A stretch of DNA of 64,000 nucleotides, taken from assembly GCA_947623455.1 (NCBI GenBank), contig OX392540.1, forward strand, positions 28,886,410 through 28,950,409, in the 5' to 3' direction. Every line of letters starts with the position of its first letter. Positions within the stretch are counted from its first letter, which is position 1. The translations under genes were made by a program, and so were the position numbers. The notes beneath the pieces were generated by a model. The model searched no databases, was not told the origin of the DNA, and saw only the letters and a list, made by a program, of their open reading frames with translations. Shown here piece by piece: positions 55,425-64,000 of the stretch. This DNA is from Mimachlamys varia. Its lineage: Eukaryota; Mollusca; Bivalvia; Pectinida; Pectinidae.

Positions 55425-55694
55425 TTACCGGTGACGCCATTTCTCTATATAACTTCACCAAAATGACGTGCCGAAAAATGGATGTTGTAAAAAAATTATG
55501 ATTTCTCTAGTTATGCATAACGGAAAACAGTGAAAATATTATAAAATGAAACAGGAAAAAATTCTCTATAAGTACACAAAATTTCCTTAAAAATAATCCA
55601 TAAACGAAGTCAGGAAAATTCATTGATAAAAGTTGGAACTACAAAAAATGTATAGAAAAATATAAAAAAATTGAAAGACTTTTGACACGTCACT
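55425..55694. mobile_element. Family G MITE, right half only
   Basis: It matches 54,905-55,183: GACGCCATTTCTCTATATAA, GGATGTTGTAAAAAAATTAT, CGGAAAACAGTGAAAATATT, ATTCTCTATAAGTACACAAA and TTGAAAGACTTTTGACACG, ending CACTGTA. The left half and TIR are missing, and a ~12-bp stretch (CAAAATGGCGTC) is deleted. Confidence 0.8.
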
Positions 55695-55696
55695 GT

Positions 55697-55762
55697 AGAT
55701 CTAATCAAATATATTTCACGAGTATGGCAGATATTTTTTTATATTCATGAGTGCGAAATTAT
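55697..55762 (+). mobile_element. Family F end fragment
   Basis: AATCAAATATATTTCACGAG, TATGGCAGATATTTTTTTAT and ATTCATGAGTGCG match the left TIR of 9,425-9,727. It abuts the half MITE at 55,694, suggesting a rearrangement joined two broken elements. Confidence 0.65.
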
Positions 55763-55844
55763 ATTATCGGAGGAATGAGCACATGATTATCTGTAAGTTT
55801 GTGAAATTTCAAAAACATCACTGGAAAAAGTCTTGAAATATTGA

Positions 55845-56045
55845 ATTTGTCACAATGAATGCTTTTGGCAAGTCGGATCACTGCCCAAAGCCTTGCCTGT
55901 TGGTACTCGTGATGTACCAAAGCAGGAGAAAAGCAACAGATTAATACAACCGTTAGATGTCTGCAGTGTACATTTGAATGATTACCCAGTGTTGTTTTCC
56001 AATGGGTCGTGTACAGCACAGGGACCTAAACCTTACCAAAACTAG
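55845..56045 (+). CDS. Unrecognised coding-like segment
   Basis: Sixty-six codons, without ATG at the start, reading GSLPKALPVGTRDVPKQEKS, NRLIQPLDVCSVHLNDYPVL, FSNGSCTAQGPKPYQN, then stop at 56,043. 'VCSVHL' is faintly like the C-x2-H end of a THAP zinc finger, but the other Cys pair is not visible. The minus strand is open over the same stretch (55,759-56,019), so strand is uncertain. It falls inside the candidate 4.2-kb element. Confidence 0.2.
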   Translation: MCHNECFWQVGSLPKALPVGTRDVPKQEKSNRLIQPLDVCSVHLNDYPVLFSNGSCTAQGPKPYQN

Positions 56046-56582
56046 CTGTAACAAATTCGCAGGTCCCTGTGATGTAGTACCTTATTATAATTAGTATGGA
56101 AACATTTTTCATCAGTACAGAACAGGATCAGCATTGTTCACGAGCTGTGTGTAAAATAAACTGCTTATTGATCATCAATATGAACATAGAATTTTCTTTT
56201 GTACTGTACAGTATGGTTAAAAATGAATGACCACATTTTTGGTGTGTTTTTGTTTAGGTGGGAGGCATGGTTGTGTGTGGTCATTCCTTATTTCATTTAA
56301 AGACAAACAAACACATTTGAATTGGACAATATAATTTAATTCATGTATGTGTTTTCCTTAGATGATACAAAATAGATAGAACTAAGACATAGTCAGCCCA
56401 TATCAGGCATATATACACTTCACTGGAGATTTAGCATAGAAAATCTAAGGTTAACAGCAGTTTATCCTCAGTCTATATAAACTATTAGTTTTCCTGTAAT
56501 AGTAGTGTTGCAGAGCCTGAATTGTAAGAAAGTAAAGTAGGAACTGGTATGTTGATCAAGAAGAGCATTTGAATTCTATATG

Positions 56583-56690
56583 GTATTCCCTGTATCTTGT
56601 ATAATAGTCAAATATTATGTAAGTATTCCCTGGATCTTGTATAATAGTCAAATATTATGTAAGTATTCCCTGGATCTTGTATATGTAAAT
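56583..56690. repeat. 40-bp tandem repeat, ~2.7 units
   Basis: GTATTCCCTGKATCTTGTAT then AATAGTCAAATATTATGTAA recurs with starts at 56,583, 56,623 and 56,663, an exact 40-bp step. Downstream, TTCAAATATTCCC is echoed twice more, so an older array may extend to about 56,740. Confidence 0.85.
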
Positions 56691-56882
56691 CTTCAAATAT
56701 TCCCTGAAACACATATAGTATTCAAATATTCCCGGAATCTGTAAATCCTGTTTTGAATCTCCTGAACAGTCATTGGATTGGGTTTATCATTATACAGGAT
56801 TTTGTTATTGTTAATTAAAAACTGTTAATATACCACAGTAACTGTACCAAAATGAAACTGTTGTTATGGCCTCTTGATTTCA

Positions 56883-56958
56883 GCTTCTGCTTACTGCAAT
56901 TCAAATGATGTTCCTGAAATTAAGGGGGAAAAAACATCAATAAAAAAAGATCAGCTCT
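56883..56958 (+). CDS. Possible terminal exon, low support
   Basis: After a TTGATTTCAG acceptor-like site at 56,882, the frame reads SAYCNSNDVPEIKGEKTSIK and ends KDQL with TGA near 56,956. On the minus strand a second acceptor, CTTAATTTCAG, leads into EHHLNCSKQKLKSRGHNNSF over nearly the same DNA. Only one at most can be real. Confidence 0.15.
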
Positions 56959-57375
56959 GACTTTCTGTAAATATTCAGTATCAGAAAAATGACATTAGCC
57001 TTTCTCAATACACACATAGTTTATATTTCCAGTCTTACATTGGATCAAGAAGACTTTGTAAATGGTTTGAAACTGTTATCGTATAAAAAATATTCAGGGA
57101 TAGGATTAGACAGGCTTGAATTACTGTATTTCTGTTTCAGGGAAAAATTAATAAAAATCAAGCCATTCATTTGAAATTGTGAACAAAAATACAGTACCAT
57201 GCATAGTAATGTACATGTATACATAAATGATAACTCAATGTGATAGATACATCTACAGTGTATGAAAATTATTTGACAAATATGTGTTATGTTCTTTTAT
57301 TGCAAAAGTGGTTTAATTTTTGGTATCTTCCATTTTCAAATTTATCTCAACTTTAGAACTAAAAGAAGTATATAC

Positions 57376-57481
57376 CTTAGACAACAGTTTGTACAATATC
57401 AGGATATGACTGGGGTACTGATACATGGCCACTGCTGTCTGGAGTGTTATCTTGGTCTGACAACTCAACTTCCTGCAGTGT
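57376..57481 (-). CDS. Candidate internal or last exon (minus strand)
   Basis: It is bounded by an acceptor with a pyrimidine tract (TTTTCTTTGTTGTCAG|ACACTG) and a donor-like CTAAG|GTATAT. In between it reads TLQEVELSDQDNTPDSSGHV and SVPQSYPDIVQTVV then TAA. The acidic, Ser/Pro-rich composition is more protein-like than anything nearby. It could be the last exon of a minus-strand gene in the candidate element. The family is unknown. Confidence 0.3.
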
Positions 57482-59004
57482 CTGACAACAAAGAAAATTA
57501 CCTTTAATGACTTTTCAAGATTTAACAATTTAGGTGCAAGTGTAATTTGACTTATTTCTTTTATATAAGCTACATATTGTTATCAGTTCTATTATTGAAC
57601 CTTACGGTATGTTGAAATGAAATCAATATATAACCATAATGTTATAATGTGACCCCAGCCTCAAGATATTGCCTTTTTTTACCATCATAACATATTTTAT
57701 AGCACATGGGAAACTGATTGAAAAATAACATGCACAGTTGATCTATATTGTGTAGTTATATAAATTACATCATCAGTTGCTTCTATACAATATTAATTAT
57801 TTTTAATTCTGCACCCCCCCCCCTAAAAAAATAAATAAATTAGAATCACATAAGCATGTGAATTGCTCCCAGAACATGTCACGTACCCTTGTTCAAGTCT
57901 AAATGAGTTGTTAGGTTGACTGTTCTATTTATATTAGGGCCTACTGTATAATATATTCATAGATTTTTTTTTTAAATAAGCTTTGGGCTTCTTACAAAAG
58001 TTACAGCTGCATGTTTGATTATGTAAACAACTGCTAATTTGACAACGTGTTTATTTTATTCAGTTTAGAAATAACAGTTGATAATGATACACTGTGATCT
58101 CGATATGTGCGCATAAAATTATACCAGCAGAACACATGTACAACAAATGACGAAATCACCAGCTGTGCATGCCCCTGTGTTGCTGGCTCTTTTGTTTACA
58201 AGTTCAGTGCATAGTTTCGTTAGGGGAAAGGGACATATAACAAACATATGAACTACCGTCGATCATTGCGTGCTTGACCAATCGTATTTATAAGCTGGTT
58301 TACTGTCGTATTTTTTTCCAATAGTGGGATAAACATTAACATACCTTTGAACAAACGTTGTTGTGCCGATCTCATTTGTTTTGGGCCGTTATCAATCCTT
58401 CATGAGCCCATCTCCGGCGTTTTTCCTGAGTTGATTTTGGGTTTAAGAAACAGAATAGATGTCACACCATTCTCCAGTCTCTCTGTATATACGCTGCCGC
58501 TGTTACAGATTTCGCAGGAGCAAAACGTAACCATTGTTGCACTGCCATTCGTATTTACCCTCGTGTCAATGTCCGACAAGTTGTCGGAGGTAATGGCGGA
58601 CAATCGAACTCGAGCTCTGATTGGTTGAAATTATATAGCAACCGCGTTGCTAGCAACGATGTGGAAGGGTGAATTTGTACAGCAAAATAGTTATGTTTAT
58701 TATGTATATACCTACTTAAGATAGCTCATACAAGAAAAGATTAGGATCAAAAAACATATTTGCGATTATTAGCGAATGTATGTATTTACACCATTTCCAA
58801 GTTCACACGAGGACATTACTAGCATTTATAATTAATTATATTATAAGTATTATATATATTTAAACATATTAATATCTTACATTATCAAAGGAGGGATGCC
58901 AGCCAATATTTTGGCCTTCTAGTGGCTATCACCGATCCGTTTTATTTGTTTTGTATATGAACACCTTTATGTGGTTGCCATAATAAGACATGAAATTGTA
59001 GATA

Positions 59005-59165
59005 GGTCGGAGAGCATAACGAGTTATCGGGGGTGTCAAAAGAGAGGTTCAACTTCAAGATTAAAAAGATATTCTGTAGGTTTGTCGAAATGGGGCCTTT
59101 TATTTGACCCCCCCCCCCCTTTTTGACACCTCATCCCCACTCCCTACTCGTTATGTTCTCCGCCC
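59005..59165. mobile_element. Small inverted-repeat element with poly-C
   Basis: GGTCGGAGAGCATAACGAGT at 59,005 is inverted as ACTCGTTATGTTCTCCGCCC at 59,145-59,165. Inside, GGGGTGTCAAAAGAG pairs with CTTTTTGACACCTCATCCCC. A run of 12 C interrupts the right arm (59,108-59,119). The ~160-bp size fits a MITE, and no second copy is in the window. Confidence 0.65.
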
Positions 59166-61055
59166 AAGTATTAAATACAAAATGTAATAACGTTCCCGTT
59201 AGAATCCATAACGCATGCAAGCTAATTGACAAGATAAAGCGTTGAGAAACGAGAAGAACAGTAGCAGTAGCAACCGTCTCTTGAGATGAGTGACATAATT
59301 TTCCTTGATTTTCCGCTGCTTCCAACTACTTATACTGTATAGTCAATCAATCAAAATGACGTACTAAGAAAAGTAACTTGAATACAATAACGTTATCCAA
59401 TAGTAATACTACTACATGATAAAATCCAATAGCTTCGAATGTAAAACAAATCTGGTGTCTTACAAAGCAGACGAAAGCTGTTTAACAATTAACGTTACTA
59501 AATAGTGACGAATTCATAAAAAAATATTATTTAATTTAGTATTTATTTTCCATTGATTACAAACAGCCCAAAAGCTACACTAAATGTATGGTATATTAAT
59601 GAGACAACATCCTTCTTACTGGGAAGTATAAACATGGATATCCGTAAATAATTATTATAGAAACATCAGGCGAGAACAGAAATCAACTACATGTATACAA
59701 ATTATTCCGTTCGTTAATGTTCCAAGATTACGAACTTGTTGGTAACTTGTCGCAATATGCCAGTATTAATTCAGCATTTATTAAATACCCCTACCATAGA
59801 ACATGTGTTCATTATGCAAGGTAAACATTTGTCCTTACTCGTGTAGCCATATTTACAATTGACCACAGATCTACCCTGCAATGATTCTGAATGATTATAT
59901 GTGCAGCCATTCAATTAATATAAAACAATCATGATTTTTCATAGCACAGAACGGGTATTATACGGCCATAAATGACATTGGCCAAATAATCGTTTCTCGC
60001 GGATTCATCACATACATAATGTAAACGCTTGATGATAGACGCATTAATAAATACATAATGACGAAGGGTCAATCTGACGAATTGCACCCTCTGACATACA
60101 CTCTTCCGGATTTTCAGTGATTGAAGTGTCTTGTTCTGTACATCGTTTTTCTTCCATTGTGATTTATGCAGCGGTCAAAGGTTACGTCGGCCCTGAGCCC
60201 GGTGCGACATTGGGATCCCAATGAATGTGTCTACAATCTCTACTTATGACAGCGTCATTGTTCATAACTAGTTTTGCTGCTCTCGAGAGAAAAGCTCGCT
60301 GTGGCTAAAAGCCCATAGGAGAATCATTGCTAGCGGTTTTTTTGTTATTAAGATATATTAACAGTGTGTATGGCAACAATTGCTACACAGCATTGCGTGA
60401 CCATGGACATTACTTGTCTTTAGGTAAACAACTGATTAGAAAGGTAAAGATGATAGTCTTGTTCTGGCAAACACTCTATATTTTGACTGCATATAAGTGT
60501 TTAATCTCTACTTCTTAAAGTCAGTATGACATGTACCGCAATGTGAAAAGAAGCCAATGATTCTTTCAAATCCAACAGTGAACAAACTGTTTCATTATGA
60601 CCAAATATTTGTGATTCATATAATGCTTTACTGTTATGTATTGCATAAAGTGACAAGATTATACTTCGTTTGAAATCAAACCCTATTTGTGGTCCTTCGT
60701 ATTGTATATGTGTTTAAAGCAGGGGTTTTCTAGCTCAAAGAGACTAATACGTGTCTGATGTGGACGGTACTGCCGTCATTACCGCCTTCACAACGAGTAT
60801 TAAAACTGACCATGACGGACATTCCCTTTGAGTGATGTCATCTTTGATAACATTCAATATCGAAGAGATGTGAAAGGTGCTTGTTGTCCAAATATCCCCT
60901 TTGAAGGAATGTTTAAGACTAATTTGCCTAACTCAATTACAAAATAATTGTCGCCAGAATGTTTCTTTTTAAATATTGTTTTAATCACATATCAACTCGT
61001 ACATTATGTATAATATATTATGTGTAAGTTCCTCATGCCTTTTTTCTGATCAAAT
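59166..61055. other. No recognised feature
   Basis: Nearly 1.9 kb of AT-rich DNA with no repeat shared with the window and no frame above 64 codons. Confidence 0.45.
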
Positions 61056-61059
61056 TTTG

Positions 61060-61530
61060 TCTCCAGGGGTGTTTTATAAGCCCCCTGCCCGTAAAGGGCG
61101 GCTAAATTTGTAATATTCTCCTTTTTCTGAACAACTTCCAATTTCGTATTGACTCCCCTGACACTACCTAACATTTGGCATGTAGTTGAAAGTTCATCCC
61201 TTTGAGGAAAGCTTTGTGTGTTGTCCCCTGGTTAAGACATACCAATTAAAATGGTAGTTAATACCCTCAGCTTTACGCTAAACACTATGGGGGAGGGGGT
61301 AACTGGTTAATGCATTGTCAGTATAAGTGACCAGGTGGGTTATGTGCCTTCGACAGTATACGTGAGTGTGGTTAGTATATAAAGTTAGCATCATTTCTAC
61401 ACCATCACAAGACGGCTGAAACAGGAACACACCGCGGCCCCTAACTCACGCACTCTTTGCATACACTCACATCGCATATGCCGGGAAATTGTCCTTAAAC
61501 AACCCTAGCTGTTAACAACAGGACGTAGAA
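61060..61530 (+). repeat. Family B, full-length copy
   Basis: All family blocks are present in order: GGGCGGCTAAATTTGTAATA, CCCCTGACACTACCTAACAT, TTGAAAGTTCATCCCTTTGA, CCTCAGCTTTACGCTAAACA, AACTGGTTAATGCATTGTCA, CACATCGCATATGCCGGGAA, GTCCTTAAACAACCCTAGCT and AACAGGACGTAGAAAAAACC. The opposite-strand copies at 31,672 and 38,460 confirm the ~490-bp length. Confidence 0.75.
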
Positions 61531-62021
61531 AAAACCTTAGATTCATTTATTTCTGAATATGAAATTCCACCAGTCTTCATTACTACAGAGATATGGAAAA
61601 ATTAAAACGTTACCTTAAAATTTCGGAAAACTTTATTAAATCTAATCAAGGCGTCACAAATATAGCGAGGAAGTAACACACACATGATATTGTGGCATAG
61701 CCGGGGGCTGAATTTTACACTGCGAGAGAAAAAGATTTGATTACAACTCCTTTTCATTTTGCTTACCGTATTCGAAAATAACGTAAAGTTACTAAAAAAA
61801 TGTTTTGATGCTGATAGTTTGTCAAAGTGTCGCCTCTACCATAATTACAGGGGATATTACAAATTGTTGTTGGCTATCAGATGGTGTATCGACAGTAAAT
61901 GCAAAGGCTCGAGTTATATTCGTCACACTAGAAGACGTTTAAACCAAAAAAACTTTACTTAAGAATGTATCCGTTCTATGCGATTTTGCAACATTAATCT
62001 GAAAAATGTGTCTTATTGCAT
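61531..62021. other. Unassigned, one basic open frame
   Basis: Frame 61,759-61,962 (+, 67 codons) ends in a basic stretch (YIRHTRRRLNQKNFT). It has no recognised motif and lies directly upstream of a family A copy. It might be a relic of another element. Confidence 0.25.
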
Positions 62022-62213
62022 CATGCGGATTTCAGAGTAGTGTTGTCTAAAACAGAAGACGCATATTCTTCCGGAACACATGGTCTTATTCTCTTGTACT
62101 TTAACAAGGGTCTCCACGTTTCAGTGATTCCCCCTATTAATAAGTTGCCCCTAGTTTAATCGATTTTGAGTGCGGATTATGGTTGTGTTGACGCTTCGGT
62201 ATTCTCTGATTTT
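62022..62213 (+). mobile_element. Family A 3'-region copy
   Basis: GTAGTGTTGTCTAAAACAGA, TTCTTCCGGAACACATGGTC, TTATTCTCTTGTACTTTAAC, AAGGGTCTCCACG, GCCCCTAGTTTAATCGATTT and GTTGACGCTTCGGTATTCTC. Well conserved at the 3' end. Confidence 0.8.
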
Positions 62214-62417
62214 CCCCGAAAAAGTGTTGGAAACTAAGTATGAGAAAGGTCACAACGACAAAACACTTCTATTGCTATCACCTTTTGATAATAAACATCA
62301 TTGCATGATCTACATATTCCTACGTGTAAAATGGCACACTGAACAGTATTCAAGATTGCTGTCGTCCGTTTTGGTAGTTGGCATGCTTACAATGCGCATT
62401 CTTATCTATTATCACAG

Positions 62418-62607
62418 GAATAACCGTATTTGGCTTCAGTGCTATATTTGTCATGTTAGCATATCTCCTTCCTTATGATATCGCATATCTGATACCGACG
62501 TTCTTTATCTTTTATTTTCACTTGTGTCTCCAAAGGCATTCATTGTATTTAAATCGCGCTGTTGTGAGGAATGGGAATACCTTCGGACAATCGTATTCTT
62601 ACTTTTA
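62418..62607 (+). CDS. Possible membrane-spanning exon
   Basis: A CTATTATCACAG acceptor precedes GITVFGFSAIFVMLAYLLPY and DIAYLIPTFFIFYFHL, one or two hydrophobic segments, then basic residues and a stop at 62,606. AT-rich DNA often encodes such stretches by chance. No neighbouring exon is identified. Confidence 0.15.
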
Positions 62608-63049
62608 ACTATATCTTGCTGCCTTGTTCAAATTGTCTGAACTCGTCGTATCGATTTCGTGTTGTTTGTTGTTTGAATCCCTGAGACCACATTTTCTATT
62701 GATTTCACTTTTAATTATATCCGATTTAATTATTTTAACTCGTCTATTATTAATTTAAAAGAGTTGTAAAAAATCAATGATGGATTAAAAATGCTGTAAT
62801 CATATTAACTTTAAATTAATTCCAGATAAATGCATTTGATTGCTGATAATTTGCGTTTATCAAGGACAAGATAATTAAAATAAATAATAGCATTGGACAC
62901 TACATCGAGTCTCAAACTGTGGTGGGCCTGCCGTTGGGAGGATGCGATCTGTTCTTGTAAACATCCTGGTAGGAGTTTGCAGTTTCTGAGGTCATTCAAT
63001 AGCAATACCTCAGTTTCTGCTTTGTCAAAAAAGAAGACAAAATGTAAAC

Positions 63050-63330
63050 TGTATGATTGACATAGAGACCCCTGAAAAAATACGAGAAATTAGGACCAGG
63101 AAAAGAAAGTTGCTTCATCGACTACATCCGCCATAAAATATAGGTCACATCGAAGTATATACCACGTCCTCCGAAGTTTTCCACCAAAACAAGCCACTAA
63201 TGAGCATATTCAAAACCTCATCTGTTCGCTAACGGCATACTTCGACCACGTAAATCTTGATATTTACAATAAGCCTTTGAATAGCTAATCAACTGCGACA
63301 TGTAAACTTCATGAGTTAGGAAAGGCGTTG
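63050..63330 (-). mobile_element. Family A copy: RT segment joined to 3' region by deletion
   Basis: The minus strand starts in the RT (TACATGTCGCAGTTGATTAG, 'YMSQLISYSKAYCKY'), then skips the KFYGRHL part and continues GGTTTTGAATATGCTCATTA ('GFEYAH') and ATGGCGGATGTAGTCGATGA, to AGGGGTCTCTATGTC. The final ~100 bp of the family is missing. Confidence 0.7.
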
Positions 63331-63964
63331 ATCGTTAGCGTGTAATTAACATTATTTCGGTGAGGTAATTCTCTATATCTTGTATCAGGTCTGTGTTATG
63401 GCAAATAAGAGCAACTCATAAAAACAGACTTCAATAATTGTGAAATACTGACAAGAAGTCTCAATTGTTGTGTTTACCAATGGACTTTACAAAATCTCGA
63501 ACCAAAACAAACTATTTTCTTGATTTAAAGCAATGACTTAACTAAACATTGTACATCCAATAATAGCCGTTTTACGATATCGAGAAAAAAATACAACTGT
63601 TGTTAAACACTGTATTAAACGAAGTGGTTTAACGTCTTGAAAAGCTAGTAAGGAGTAGGTCGATTGTTTTGGTTATTATCTTGAAATTTTGACTTTGTGT
63701 TTTTTTGTGACGTTGGTAAGACAAAAAGTATTAATAAATTTTGTTTCTTTTATGGCCCTTATGCTCTTCCGCATTCCATAAGAAATTGATAGGAAAGGGA
63801 GATAACGAGAAGAAAAGGAAACGAAAACGTTTGAGATAGTATAATGTATATTAGTTCCATGTCCTCTGAACATAAAACACAGAAAAATATAGAAATCGGG
63901 TTCTGTCGCTTGGCGACAGTATACCAGTCTCAGAAAACGTAGTACGTTGTTGTTGATACCCACA
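63331..63964. other. No recognised feature
   Basis: One 95-codon minus frame (63,676-63,963), unrecognised and without supporting signals. Confidence 0.35.
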
Positions 63965-64000
63965 GCTAGGTGTTAGGCATTATGATAGTGGAACTACTGG
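63965..64000 (+). repeat. Family B start of a further copy, cut by window end
   Basis: AGGTGTTAGGCATTATGATA and GTGGAACTACTGG parallel GACGCTCAGCATTATGGGAG and TGAAACGACTGG at position 8-40. Only 36 bp is visible. Confidence 0.4.

Larger units (their letters stand above)
54435..58675. mobile_element. Candidate 4.2-kb TIR-bounded element
   Basis: AATTCACCCTTCCAC at 54,435-54,449 is exactly inverted at 58,661-58,675. Both ends are followed inward by CpG-richer, TAGCAAC-containing DNA, and on the left by an ATGGCGG start. AATT borders both sides and could be the target site. Between them lie the only splice-bounded coding-like segments of the window. A 15-bp match alone could be chance over 64 kb; the parallel context makes an element more likely. 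No transposase is recognised. Confidence 0.4.

Noticed and set aside
58347..58628. 93-codon plus-strand and 67-codon minus-strand frames near the right end of the 4.2-kb candidate
   Set aside because: Both lack an ATG at the start and overlap each other. Neither could be preferred, though the region is CpG-richer and may be a promoter.
1..64000. Bacterial, phage or organellar origin
   Set aside because: No dense gene array, no ribosome-binding pattern, no organellar genes or rRNA. SINEs, MITEs, LINE relics and a satellite fit a nuclear animal genome.

Overview
This window looks like intergenic, repeat-dominated animal DNA, most likely from a bivalve mollusc. Base composition is AT-rich. No open frame longer than about 160 codons exists on either strand, there is no bacterial gene packing, and dispersed repeats of eukaryotic type fill the window: tRNA-derived SINEs, 5'-truncated retroelements, LINE ends, TIR/hairpin MITEs and a satellite. 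The bivalve assignment is an inference from recalled repeats, notably the family carrying 'AATGACCTTGACC' and tails like 'CCCTAGCTGTTAATAGGACG'. I found no complete, confidently recognised protein-coding gene and no complete tRNA, rRNA or ncRNA gene.

Layout. 1-6.4 kb: family B repeat copies, a 424-bp TIR element with a Met-tRNA-like head, and three hairpin elements. 6.4-8.3 kb: a 1.84-kb inverted duplication (giant palindrome), each arm carrying the same truncated retroelement. 8.5-13.2 kb: TIR elements of family F, a LINE 3' end and a SINE. 13.2-15.4 kb: two 99%-identical ~918-bp direct repeats 300 bp apart, each with palindromic sites, a TATA box and a later AATAAA, so LTR-like. 15.4-43.9 kb: a scatter of family A retroelement fragments, family B and C repeats, a pogo-like MITE, a second SINE and a few weak candidate exons. 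44.37-48.40 kb: a 4-kb satellite of 29-bp monomers arranged as a 58-bp dimer and duplicated as a ~1.5-kb higher-order block. 48.8-54 kb: more family A copies, including the longest reverse transcriptase (RT) fragment. 54.4-58.7 kb: a possible 4.2-kb TIR-bounded element holding the only cluster of splice-bounded, coding-like segments. 58.7-64 kb: sparse DNA with one full family B copy and two family A copies.

The unifying element is family A. Joining its scattered pieces on paper shows an RT with a YIDD box, a C-terminal block around 'KFYGRHLCLIEKYS', and a ~350-bp 3' region that earlier seems just an anonymous repeat. At least twenty copies occur on both strands, 5'-truncated to different extents, and some are interrupted by later insertions that give a relative order of events. 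Repeat names (families A-G) are mine. No alignment or database search was run, so boundaries are good to roughly +/-10-20 bp and identities are by eye.
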